Assembly (NCBI GenBank): GCA_001792895.1
Contig: MARA01000020.1
Location: forward strand, 372,001-436,000
Direction: 5' to 3'
DNA length: 64,000 nt
Source of the DNA: Lentinus brumalis
Lineage: Eukaryota > Basidiomycota > Agaricomycetes > Polyporales > Polyporaceae
This document shows, piece by piece, positions 47,422-58,471 of the stretch. Below the pieces are notes generated by a model. The model did not search any database. It saw only the letters and a program-made list of their open reading frames with translations, and was not told where the DNA came from. A program made the position numbers and the translations under genes. The stretch's first letter is position 1, and every line of letters starts with the position of its first letter.

Positions 47422-50041
47422 TTAGCTGGGCGCCGCACCCCCGGCACCGCTCGGGGTCGTCCGCCCAGACTCGGTCTTCTCCTTACCCGCGATCGAGTCT
47501 ACGAGCTTGGTGAGATCCTCGTCCTTCTCGGGCGTCTTGCCGTCCCACGCCTCCTGGATGAGCGACATCGTGCTCTCCAAACTCCTCCGGCGCGTGCTGG
47601 GACTCGTCATCGTCGTGCCCAGACTTGCCTGGCGACCGTGCCCACGGCGGAACGGCGACGCAGATGACGAGAGGGGGGATGTCGGGGATAGCGGCGAACC
47701 GGGCGTTGCAGGTGCGGAAGTGTTGATGGGGTGACGCTTGGTACACCTGCGATGACCTGCTCGAGGGCCTCCGTGACGCCGTTGGGCGACACGGGAGGAA
47801 CGATGTCCCCGTGGGGAGTCGCTGGTTGAGAGGAAATGAGGCCCTTGCCCTCCTCGGACTCTGGGTCGTAAAGCTCCGGCGGGAGGCGCTCATTCTCGAT
47901 ATCGGATTTCCGGCTACAAGCGCGTGTTAGGACCACGAACAGTCAAAGTCGCAAGAAAACGCACGCATCGTCGAAGCCTGAGATGGCGTCCTTGATGCCT
48001 TCTGCTCCTAGAGCCAGTGTGCCATATGGAAGCTTGGCAGAGCCCGACACACTCTTGAGCTCGGAAACCTTCTCCGACTCCTCACTGTAGGGCATATATT
48101 AGCAACTTGACAATGATAGGCTGATGATGAACGTACCGCAGAAGAGCGAAGACCCTAGACATGCGACCGACTGCAAGGATCTTGTTCTTGATGACCTTGC
48201 GACGCTCCTGCTGCTCCTCCTCGGGCGTCGGCGAGGAGAGCGTCTCTTCGTCAGAGCTCTCCTCGAGCTCCTCCTTGGTGCAGCAGTTGAGCATAGCAAG
48301 GAGCATGTCCGTGACTATTTGGTCGTCAATATGAAGAACACGGCCCAAAGAATGTCAGTCACGTACTCTTCTCGCCGACGAAAGGAAGACTCCAGGTGAA
48401 CGCGTCCATGAAGTTGGGAAGCCAGTACGGATGTGGCGTCGCGTTGAATTGACGAATGTTCAGCACGTTGCTCTCGTACTTGAGAATCGCGGCCTTGTTG
48501 TTGTAGACATCGAGGTAGTTCGGCGCGGAGAAGAGGGTCATCACGGAGGGGAAACCGGTGGTGCGGGTCTTGCGGTACATCCGGTATCTTGACATCAATT
48601 GTTAGATGTCACTTCATAGCTTCGAGAAGGAGCTAAGCGAGCTTACCCCGCATCTTGTGCCTCGTGCGCGCGGATGATGGACAGCAGCTTGTTCCGCTCG
48701 AGGAACTGGCATGCAGCTTGGTATCTGTTCGGGCGTGAGCCACACGGACAGCGCACAGAGGTTCACAGAATCTCACGTGAAGAAATACGAGCAACCTCGT
48801 ACGTGATTATGGACGAAGCTGTCCGAGGTCTTCTCTTGACCGAAGTCTTCGACCGGGTCGGACCAGAGCATGTCGCACATCAAACCCTGAGTGGGTGGCT
48901 CGCGGAAACGGTCGATCTGCGGGGCTGTCAGCGATTTGGAAACATGTAATTGGGAAAGACCTCCTCACGCCGCGAATGTCCTCCAGAGTGTGGAGCTCGG
49001 GAGAAAGACCGCCGTGGATGCAGAAGAATTGTTTGTTCATGATGGCAGCAAGGGGCAGAGCGCAGAAGGACTGCATGCATGCGTCGTAGATCCGCTCGGA
49101 GTACTTGCGTCTGCCTAGTGTCGAGAAGAGTGTAAGATAAGCTTATCCGGCGGCGATACAAGGTTGAACAGCATACATTCAAGCTTGAAGGTGAAATAGT
49201 CGGTCAAGTGACGGCACTCGTGGTTGCCGCGGAGGAGGAATAGGGTCTCGGGATACCAGATTTTGAGGGACCAGAGATAGAGCACGCACTTTAGGTCGAA
49301 TTAGACGACCAACGACAACAGCGGTAGAATCCATTTCGTCAGACGAGGGTTGATTCGACGCGCAATTACGACGCACCTCAATGCTGAAGTAGCCCCGGTC
49401 AACGTAGTCTCCCAAAAACAGATAGCGTGTCGTCTCAGGATTGCCTCCGATCTCGAAGAGCTTCATCAAGTCGTACTGCGTGGTCGTCTCAATATCAATG
49501 AACAGGGAAAGGAACGTCCGGTGTGAGCACGCACGTATTGCCCATGAATATCACCGCATACTGAGATTCGAGGCGCACGAGACACGGGCAGATAAGCATC
49601 GCGCAGACAGGAGCGGGAGACATTGGCGGCACGTACCAGTGACGGGCGCATCAACATACAAGAGATTGGGCTCAGCACGCAGGATCTCAGTGCCCTTCTC
49701 GAGGATGTAAAGCGCATGTTCCTCGGACAGCCGACCCTCTCGGTAAAAGTGGTTCTTCAAGAACGCGACGTCGGGCTTCGTTGGGTCCGTTTTCGAGAAG
49801 AATTGCGCGTCGGTGGGGACGCTCATAGCCGGAGCTTGCACCTATCGAGAATTCTCCCGCTGAGCTCGCTGTCTCGTGCGACGACACGTCTCAAAAGACG
49901 CACCTCTTTCACGACGCGCTCCTGGGTGCTGATGGTATAGCCATTCTCGAGCTGGTGCTGGGTAAAGTCGATCTCGGGGATGGTATCCTTGGATTGGATC
50001 TGGTCAATTGCCTTCTGGATCTGAGCCTGCGATCCGCTCAT
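47422..50041 (-). CDS. CNA1: Calcineurin A, catalytic subunit (Ser/Thr phosphatase 2B)
   Basis: A gene of about twelve exons, starting at ATG 50041 ([20 protein letters not shown]; first exon 50041-49904). The metallophosphatase signatures appear in order across exons: [71 protein letters not shown] and [16 protein letters not shown]. The calcineurin-B-binding helix ([19 protein letters not shown]) and the calmodulin-binding helix ([20 protein letters not shown]) follow. An autoinhibitory segment ([30 protein letters not shown]) and a Ser-rich tail [20 protein letters not shown] end the protein. Ca2+/calmodulin activates it to dephosphorylate stress transcription factors (family knowledge). 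Near 47,740 the tail frame changes by one base between EALEQVIAG and the [11 protein letters not shown] segment. This could be a missed tiny intron or a base error. Confidence 0.93.
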
Positions 50042-50413
50042 CGTGAAGCTGCTGCTCGTCGTTCAGTCGTAACAAGGTTCCGTGATGAGTAGGACAACAG
50101 AAACGACGAGGAGGACAGCGAGGACGACGAGGATGGAAGAAGGGCGGTGAAGACCTCTTCCGCCGGTGCAATCGAGCCCTTGCGAGCGGAGTTTGAACCC
50201 GGGTTTATGCGCGGCTATCAAACTCGTCCTATGCTGACCACTTGGTGGCTTATCGTTACTTACCGAGTAACTACACATGTTGCTAACAGTTGCTAACTCG
50301 AGGCGGGACCCGCCAGGGACCCGCTAAGGACGGCTAAAAGGACATCTTGGCAACAGGCAGGCACGGGAGAATGAGAATGCGTGAAGGTCCGTTGATACAT
50401 ACATGGTCACTTG
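50042..50413. promoter_or_regulatory. Upstream region of calcineurin A and 3' flank of the GMH1 gene
   Basis: Intergenic; both flanking genes are on the minus strand. No TATA box recognised. Confidence 0.4.
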
Positions 50414-51559
50414 TCATGACCCGAAGTATAGAGGTAATACATGTTTTGCGACATTGAACCCTAGTAGGGACAGTATGTATCCCATGAAGAGAGGGAGCAA
50501 GGGCGCGAGCAACAGCTCTGTCCGGACAAGGAAAGGGAGCGCTGTGAACGATGCAGGAATGTGAGATGAAGGCCACGCGTGAATCGACCGTGCTTACTGT
50601 TCAGCCCCAGATACACCCCATAGATGTATTGTGCGAACCTGTTCCACGGTAAGTGAGGCACACCGGTACGGGAGCTTGAGGACATACCCAGCCAGATATA
50701 ACGTGTTCGACACGAACAGGCATATCCAGTTGTTCTTCAGGACGATGGGGACTAAGAATAGTTGTGCGAGGTATAACGTCAAGTAGAACGGGAAGAACGC
50801 GTTCGTATGTACGTCAAACGCGAAGGCCCATTCAACCTTCGCGTCTCCCGGCGTTGAGTGCGATGGTGGCGACAGCAAGACGCGGTTTGAGAAGAACCTA
50901 TCGGGCAGGTCAGCGCAACATCTAGCCGAGGATGGATGTGTATATACCATAGGATGGTCGCTATGACCGCGCCCACGAGGAGATAGTCGCGGAATATCAT
51001 GAGGAAAGCTAACTCAATAGCTCCCAGATATTGTACGAGTAAACAACCGACCACGCGACAGCAGATACTGCGCACCGTCCGCGGTTGCTTGCATGAGACC
51101 ATGATCCTGAGACGTGACTCCGACGAAGACGCACCACATAGACAAGCCGCAATCAAAATAAGGATAGCGGGGTCATCTCGTGCCCAAGTATTCTTGGTCT
51201 CTGTTTCACATTCAATACGACGCGACGCGGAGAGTTCGGCCCCACATACGTTTGTGGAAGTAGACGTTGCGGTATCTACGCACATATCAGCATGAGATAC
51301 ACGTCCAGTCAGAACTTATGCTTACACCCTCTTCGGGGCAAGACATAGGTATGTCAACTGCCACGCTGCCTGCTCGAAGTCCTACTTCCACCTCACGCCG
51401 TTTGCGCGCGTCCCGGAGCAATGTGGTCGTGCAACGCACCATTTGATGGAACCGGTGTAGCCTCCTAAATATCATGGGTATACGGCTCGAGCCCGAGGAG
51501 GTCCGGTACTGGCCGCCATTGCCTGGGGTCGGGGAGGTGACGGGGAGGATGCTATCCAT
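50414..51559 (-). CDS. GMH1: UNC-50/GMH1 family Golgi membrane protein
   Basis: Start MDSILPVTSPTPGNGGQYRT at 51559; stop TGA at 50416-50414. Exons carry the hallmark segments of the family in order: FRRLHRFHQM, then DFEQAAWQLTYLCLAPKR, then YRNVYFHKQ-TKNTWARDDP, AILILIAACLCG, AFLMIFRDYLLVGAVIATIL, VEWAFAFDVHTNAFFPFYLT, LFVSNTLYLAG, and a last exon LPFLVRTELLLAPLLPLFMG ending in a hydrophobic tail. UNC-50/Gmh1 is a multi-span Golgi membrane protein that helps recruit the Arf-GEF Gea and assists ion-channel trafficking in animals (established for relatives). It shares a 350-base divergent promoter with the WW-domain gene. Some middle exon ends are uncertain. Confidence 0.85.
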
Positions 51560-51909
51560 TTCGTCACGAATCCGGAGGCGCAGGGTCTTGCGGGACAGCA
51601 GCGTGTCGAAGCAGTCCGAGCTAGTAGACCAGAAATATAACGCGGGAGCCTCAGCGAGAATGAACAGAGCGAAGGACTGGCAGCAAGAGCAAGTAAGTAC
51701 GAGACTATGTAGCGTAGGGCAGAGAGAGACTCGGAGCGCAGCACAAGTCCAGCATTCTGGCGCCCAACATGACACGCTGGGCGGGGATTCAATACTTCGG
51801 GCGGAGCTTGATTCCATTGTCTCGAGCCCGCCCGTCGCATCGACCTCACATCATCGTCGACCCTTACACCCTCCTCCGTGACTATCATCTCTCGCTCGAC
51901 GCCACCAAC
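51560..51909. promoter_or_regulatory. Divergent promoter between GMH1 and the WW-domain gene
   Basis: 350 bases between the two opposed start codons. No TATA box is obvious; shared control is inferred from the arrangement. Confidence 0.4.
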
Positions 51910-54900
51910 ATGGTCGACGACGACGGCGAGCGCCTCGACTGGGGTAACGACGACGACGAACCGCAAAACGGCTCCGAGCAGTACACAGGGTACTCGCCAC
52001 GGCAGTCGACAGGCGGGTACACGGGTGCGCCGGAGGATGCAGAGGACGCGATCTCCCTCGGCGGCGACGACGAGGACGAGAGGGAGTTCTACGCTAATCA
52101 CTCCTCAGAGCAGGCTCCGGGTACGCATCTCACGAAACAGTCGTCCTTCGCGTCGCACCCTGGCAGACGAGACGGACAGCGTCTATCCGCGACCACCCCC
52201 TCCAGAACACCGTCCCGGGCCAAAAACTCGGAGTCGCCTTCCAGAGATTCTCGCCCACCGAACTCGGCGAGCTCGACCGGCAAGCTCCCTCCTGCCCCGC
52301 TCATTCACGGACTCCCCCCAAAACCTGTCCTAGTCCCACCACTGTTCGAGCAGCCCACAGAGCCTGGGATTCTCGCGAGCGCCATGCTCCATAACAAGCC
52401 TCGCAAGTCCAACGGCACTGTCAAGGGTGTCCCTGCTCCAGACGGTGGCGATCCTCTCCCACCAGACTGGGAGATCAGGTATCCCAGGGGAGGTGGCAAG
52501 GACGTCTACTACTTCAATCTCAAGACGGAGGAATCGACATGGACAAGGCCTAGGCTTCAAGTGACTTCTGGGCGCTCTTCCCCGACGAAGATTCGCGAGA
52601 ATGGTAGCGCTCAGCTATCAGGGCGTCGTTCTCCAGATGTGCAGGATAGTATGTGGACGGAGAGGACGGGCCGCAGCCAGCAGCCACGCCCCGCGCGAAG
52701 GGACACGGCTCCTCGCCGAGTGTCTCCTCCACCTGATTCGGACCTCTCATACGCAGATCGTCATTACAGACCTCGAGAGGGTGCGGAGACTGCTGCAACC
52801 ACCGACGAACGGCGCGATGAGCGTGGTGCAGCTGGGTCGTCCTACTTTGCTGAATCGGCTTACGGTCGAGCGCGTTCCTCTTCGCCGGTTCCAGCTAGTG
52901 AGGGTCGGCGTAGGACCCGTTCTGCGAGCCCTCAGTGGGAGCGTCGAGCTCCGCGGGATAACTCTCCCTCACCTCAGCCTGATCGTGGGATGTGGCGGGG
53001 TGGACAGAGAGACTACTCACAGGATCGTCAAGCAGGCGTTTCGGACTCTGGCTGGTCGCGCTCACAGGAGTATTCAGAGCCGCCGCAATCTGCTCCTCGA
53101 TCGCCCCGCCGTCGCCGCAAAGACGACTTTGAACCTCCCGTTCGTAGGAAGGATGGCATTGATCTTGCAACTCGTCGCAAGGATGACTTTGAGCCCCGAC
53201 GCCGCAAAGACGACATTGAACCCGTATGCGTCGGAAAGACGACATCGAACCCCCTCTTCGTCCACCACCTTCCAGAGAGCCAAGCTCGCGCCACGGCAAC
53301 GACGAGTGGCCCGGTTCAAGTACGTTATTCGCCTCATCCTCCGCCTCTCGTCTTTCGCCTCGATGCTCCTCCCGAGGTGGAGGGCAGGTGCTCGCCGACT
53401 GTCTAGTGAAACCTCGGGAGTTCAGCCACACCGCCCCGTACCTTCTCTCCCTCCCCAATCGCTGCTGTATATACCACGACGCTTCTTCTGGAACCCTCGA
53501 CTCGCTTTGCCACACCATGCCTCTTCATTCTTCATCCTCATCGCTCCTATCGCTTCTTTTACGAACCTTCTTCCCTTTTAATTGCAGGACCCCGTTCGCC
53601 TCCGCCTCATTTGCGCGGTCCGTCGCCGCCAAGGCGCGCCAATCCTCCGCTCCCATCGTCATCGAACTCAGGCTATCCTGCCTTGGCGTCAAGTAGTTCC
53701 AGAGAGCCTTCCCGCTACGAGCGCATCGACAGCCCACCGCCTACTCGTTATCGGGACAATATCCCGAGTGATAGTCTTCCTCAGAGGAGAGGCAGGGACG
53801 TGGAGATACCGGAACCCGGGTATGACAACTCGAAGCGTCGTCGTCTCAATGACGACTCGCACGCACCTCGTCGTGGCCCGACTGACTTTGTAGCCCCCAT
53901 TTCGCTTCCGCCGAAGCCCATGGCTGCTTTGTATGAGGCATCACAGGAAGATCAGCTGCGTAAGTATAAGGCTTCGTACTGTCGGCATCCTGCTCACGTC
54001 CTTCCCTCGGTCTCAGACCGCAAGCGAGCTCCTCTTCCCCCTCAAAGAGAGCAGTGGATCAAGTCTGCTCCGAAACCGACTGCGGTCCAGCAGCCGCCGC
54101 CGGCTCAGCACCAGCACCAGCAGCAGTCCTCGGCCCAGCATTACCTCCAGCAATCGGCCCAGCACCCTCAGCAGCCAGGCCAGCACCCTCAGCATCCGGC
54201 CCAGCACCTTCAGCAGCCGGGCCAGCACCTCCAGCAGCCGGGTCAGCACCTCAAGCTGCCTGCCCATCATCCCCCGTACCCCCCTCGTCCCATCCGCATT
54301 CCGTCTCCGGTGACCGCGCGTGACGGCATACAACAATGGACAAAACCGGATGGAACAACGGTGACGGTCAATCCCGTCAATCAGATGCCTCCTGGCTACC
54401 TCGGGCACGGCCAGATACCTCTCTACGACACGCCATCTGGTCGTCTCAGTCGCATGTCAGGGATGCCTAATCCGTGGGATAAGAGTATTCCCTGGCCACC
54501 CCGAGGCCGAGGGGCTGGAAACCATCATCAATGGATATCCCCTTGTCGGTGTACTACTCCACCCCACGTCCAGACGCAATGGACGTCGACGACCCGCCTC
54601 CAGCCAGAGGGCCGCCGATGTCTCGTACCGAATCGGCCTCGCGCAATAGTATGGGTGGTATGTACTCCGACCGGATGTCAACGTCCGTGTCCGCCCCCCA
54701 GGAAGCTCCTCGTGCACCCAGGGCCATGGTGCCTCGGGATGGTAGCTCCTACTCTACCATGCCGTCTTCGTCAAGCTCCTACCCTGCCATGTCGTCTTCG
54801 TCGACCTCCTACTCTGCCATGCCGTCTTCGTCGTCATCGCTGCCCAACGTGTACGGCACACGTCCTCAGGAGCCTTCTGCCTATGGAGTCGCAGGCCCTT

Positions 54901-56495
54901 CGTCCAGTCATGGCCGCCAACAGCCTTCTCTATCCCCCGTAGATCGTCGCTGGGGTGAAGGCAGCTCAGCAGATAGACGGACAAGCTACTCTGGTCCTAA
55001 CCCTATGGAGCCACCGATGGCACCTCCGAAGCAAGTCGTGCGCGATCTGCCCGACCGGCCGATGGGCCGGGCACCTATCCCTGAGGTAAGGAACGAGTTT
55101 GGACCGGGATCGTGCTCAGTTACTCATGATCCTCTTCAGCCGCGTGGTCGAGGCCGTCCCACTGGCGACATAGGGTCACGGCCGCCTCCGCGCATCAGCG
55201 GCACCAACAACGTCCCGATTGGCCCGAGAACTGCGAATCCCTTCGAAGGTGGCCCATCCAGTCAGCCCCCTCCGTTCCACCCCTCGGACAACGGATATGG
55301 GTCCCGCCGTCCGTTCGGCGACGAACGAGGCGAGGTCGTCTCTGATCCTTATGGCAAGAAGGTGCGCGCACCCAGGTCTCGATGTGTTACACAATTCTGA
55401 TCATGAGACCATCTCAGCCAATGCGCTATGCTTCAGCTAACGAACCGGTCCCCGACCATTCGCGTGCCGAACGTGGCAATGACCGCGGCGGCGAACAACG
55501 CGGAGGGCGTCGTCCTTCTGTGAGCGATCCCATGGTACGCAGTCTCATAGCGCCATGCTGTACTCCCCTGACTTTTGCGATGTAGCGCGGTCCACCGGAA
55601 GAACGTCAGCCATCTCGAGGTGGCTTGTCCCCTGTTCAGGTATGTCTTCGTGTTCGTGAACGCGTCTCAACGCAGTCGGATGCTGATTGGTCGGCAGTCC
55701 CGCTTTGGTCCGGCCTATCCTCCGACTCCGAGCGCACAGCAGGATCCATACCGCCTCTGGCAGACTCGTGATGAGGTGCAGACCTCCCATGGGCCGGGTT
55801 CTCGCTCGCAGGATGATTATGCTCCCAGGGAGCCGAGGCAGTGAGTGCGCTTGTCTTCGTTCCCGTCGATCATCGTCTGACTTAACGGTCAACTCAGGTA
55901 CGGACGTATGCCTCAGGACGCTGAACCGCGTCCCGATAGAGCTATCACTCCGCCGCCGTCGGCGCGCCGCGAGGAAGAGCCATCGGCCGCTGTGAAGGTG
56001 CACCCCGACCGTGCCCGTCTTCTCTCAGTCCCGACCCCTTCGCAAAACGACTCAGCACCGAAGGGGGCTCGCGGCCGCAGGGGCCCGCCCGGTCCTGATC
56101 GCGGGTATCCGGAATCCCGCGATCTCAGCGAGAGGGTCAGAGACCCTCCGCCTCACCCTGACGTCTCGCGCATGGGTCCTCCGAGAGATGTGAGCCCCCA
56201 GAATGGGTTCCGACCGAACATCAAGCGTGGAGGTTCGCTGCTCGAGCGACTCAACATCCATGATTCGCCCCCGCATGAAGGCGCCGCGTCGCTTCGCGAT
56301 CGAGTTGACGTTGCTCCTCCGGCGGGTGCTCAGGCTCTCCCTCCCCGCCCGGAGCCCATGATGATGAACGTCGACAGCGAGGGGCCATCGGGCCTGGCAG
56401 GAGATGATGGTTCGAAGGGCAACGGCAGTCGCGGTGGCGGGCGGAAGCGGAGCGGGAAGCCTCGTCGGGGCAGGAGGGGCGTAGGTGGTCCGTGA
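51910..56495 (+). CDS. WW-domain protein with long repeat-rich, RNA-binding-like tails
   Basis: Starts MVDDDGERLDWGNDDDEPQN. A single WW domain lies at about 52,462-52,548, reading LPPDWEIRYPRGGGKDVYYF and STWTRP with both signature aromatic Trp residues. The rest is low complexity: Ser/Arg/Pro-rich, with KDDFEP repeats (53,100-53,250), Gln/His/Pro repeats (54,100-54,260), Ser/Met/Tyr repeats (54,730-54,840) and a C-terminal tail with NIKRGGSLLERLNIHD and GGGRKRSGKPRRGRRG (RGG/arginine-rich). Introns of 50-60 bases interrupt it; the one near 53,320-53,584 is about 265 bases. Frame breaks occur near 53,225 and 54,515, each needing one added base in a C or A/G run. WW plus RGG regions suggests a pre-mRNA processing or transcription factor that binds Pro-rich partners (inference). 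Confidence 0.75.
53100..53250 (+). repeat. In-gene tandem repeat coding RRKDD(F/I)EP
   Basis: About five degenerate copies of a 20-30-base unit coding R-R-K-D-D-(F or I)-E-P. A frame change falls in the fourth copy. Confidence 0.7.
54110..54260 (+). repeat. In-gene tandem repeat coding QH-x-QQPG
   Basis: About seven copies of a 21-base unit coding variants of A/G-Q-H-L-Q-Q-P. Low-complexity Gln/Pro region of the WW protein. Confidence 0.75.
54730..54843 (+). repeat. In-gene tandem repeat coding SYSAMPSSSS
   Basis: Three copies of a 30-36-base unit coding S-Y-S/P-(T/A)-M-P/S-S-S-S-S. Slippage-prone coding repeat. Confidence 0.7.
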
Positions 56496-56914
56496 GTCTT
56501 GAGAATCGGGTGGAAGGAGATGCACATTAATTGGACTCGACGTCTAAGATCTTGTGTTCTTTGTTCCTTTGCAAGTAGTCAGCACATCGCCCTGTTGTCT
56601 TTGCTGTCAATCGAAATGTTCTTGTTCTTGTCATCATAGCCTTGCGTGCGCTGCGTAGTATATGCAGTACTTGATGTTGACTGTATGGGGGTGCTTTATA
56701 TCTTGCGTTCTGCTGTCGTTTGAGCAGGCAGAGCACTCAGCGCTCAGCAGAGGAGATTTCCGATATGTACGGATAATCCACGTGGTGGAATTGATTGTAG
56801 ATTAAATGTATGCGCGTCCATCTAAGTATGTAAGCCTCCGAACACCGCTGCTCTCTTCGTTGTTTTGCCTGCATACGCATCCTACAGTAACACAAGTATA
56901 CGATACTGGCAAAC
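56496..56914. other. Spacer between the WW and PNK-like genes
   Basis: AT-richer than the genes. It holds the 3' flank of the WW gene and the upstream region of the next. No gene seen. Confidence 0.4.
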
Positions 56915-58163
56915 ATGCAAGACCGTCACCGGGCGGCACATGCAGAGAGTAGTACAAGTGCAAGGGACTCCAGCGGAACGTCGCAGGATAGCGGGCAGTC
57001 CGATCGAGGTTCTACAAAACTACACACCGCCACGACCAACACTGACGCAAGTACTGCTCCCATCGTCCCGCCCGACAAGCAAGTCGTCTTGCTGTTGGTA
57101 GGCCTGATTGGCTCTGGAAAAGTGCGTAGTCTGCTGTAGCCTGTGCGCATTCGAGACAGCTGGCTAACGTTCCGCGGCTTGGGAACAGTCAACATTCGCA
57201 CAGGCACTCGAGCGACACTTCCCTCAGTTTCAGCGGTGCAGCCAAGACGAGCTCGGCGACCGTCGCAGCGTGGAGGCACTTGCGAGGCGATCCCTACGAG
57301 ATGGATTATCTGTCATCATCGATAGAACGAACTTTGACGAGAGGTTAGCCGTGTTCTGTTCAACAGGCGAACGCAAGCTCACGCGATCCTCGTGTGTGAT
57401 GCCTACAGCCAGAGAGCGACTTGGATCAACATCGCGAACGAGTTCCCAAACACGGTTGTATGGGTGCTCGTCTTCGACACTCCGTATGAGGTGAGCGGTG
57501 TTGTGCCCATCTGCCTATGATTGTTTGTACTCAGAACACTGCATGACCTGAGGTGTGCGCCGCAAGAGTGGCCGAACGTAAGTAATATCTATGCTCTCCG
57601 TTTGCTTTGGTTGCTGACGATGTTTTACAGGCACCGGACACCCCACCATCACGAGCCCAGAGCTAGGACTCCAGGTCTTGCAACGGTTCCGTTCACAGTA
57701 CCGACCGCCCGCGTCGCACGAGGGCTACACCCGAATCCTGTACTTGAAGCCTTCCGATCTGCGGGATCCAGAGTGCAGTGAAGATGTGGTGCGGGACGTA
57801 ATGCGACGCCTGCAAGATACGCCAGAAGTGCTCGCCTCACCGCCTCCGCCGCCCATTGCTGGACAGTATAGGAGCTACGGCGGCGGCTACCGAGGAGGGT
57901 TCCGTGGGTTCGAGCCTCGCGGTCGCTCTGTCTACCGAGGCGGCTCGTCTTATCGTGGTGGGTATCGTGATGGTGCACAGGGAATGCACCGGACGAACCT
58001 TCCCTGGAGTCCGAGTCGGCCTCCGAGGGGTCAGGACGCCCCCTCGCCTCCATGGGGGAATGATCCTCCTGCCTCCGCACGCGAACCCTATCACCAAGGA
58101 CGTGACGAGCGGGGCTCGGGGTATGATCCAACTCAAGACAACTGGCGAGTCCGACGTTCTTAA
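56915..58163 (+). CDS. P-loop polynucleotide-kinase-like protein with Gly/Arg tail
   Basis: Five exons (56915-57121, 57189-57343, 57409-57490, 57553-57577, 57631-58163) join in phase to 333 residues. After a polar N-terminus comes QVVLLLVGLIGSGK-STFAQA, the Walker A loop split exactly by intron 1. Then FQRCSQDELGDRRSVEALAR and GLSVIIDRTNFDESQRATWI follow, then VVWVLVFDTPYEVCAARVAE and RTGHPTITSPELGLQVLQRF. These are the order and motifs of the AAA_33/PNK kinase fold, in which the Asp of IIDRTN is the catalytic base region. Relatives phosphorylate 5' ends of nucleic acids or small substrates. The C-terminus is rich in Gly, Tyr and Arg (GGYRGGFRGF, RGGYRDG), suggesting RNA binding. The exact substrate is unknown. 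Confidence 0.8.
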
Positions 58164-58471
58164 AGGTACATTCGAAATGTACGTAGCATAGTGTGTTCAC
58201 GGTCTGTGGAGTACTCGTCTTCTTGTATTGTCATACTTAGCGAAGTTGAAGTCTGATTTGGTACTTCGCGCCTTCTTGAATACCATGAAATAACTAGCTC
58301 ACAACTAGCTCAAGCCTCACTTCAACCAAACCTCAACGTCACGGAGTCACGAGCGAAACGCGACGTGACTTTACGCGAGGGTGACGGAGGTTTCCGAATT
58401 CGGCGAGACGCAACGTGCGTCATAGGATTCGGAGCAGTATATAAGAGGCGGAAATCCTGCGCCCGTTTCTC
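58164..58471. other. 3' flank of the PNK-like gene, and an orphan promoter
   Basis: Non-coding. A strong TATATAAG at 58438-58445 is not followed by its own gene; the LINE lies directly downstream. Confidence 0.45.
58438..58445 (+). promoter_or_regulatory. Orphan TATA box next to the LINE insertion
   Basis: TATATAAG on the plus strand, identical to that of the second GST gene. The poly(T) end of the LINE begins 27 bases downstream, about where transcription would start. The gene it once served is not visible in this window. Confidence 0.5.

Noticed and set aside
50170..50230. tRNA-like B box GGGTTCAAACTCC on the minus strand
   Set aside because: The T-arm pairs in only four of five positions and no matching acceptor stem or A box is found at the right distance.
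57344..57366. Apparent 23-base micro-intron in the PNK-like gene
   Set aside because: Using the later acceptor at 57408 gives a normal 65-base intron and restores the conserved SQRATWI segment.
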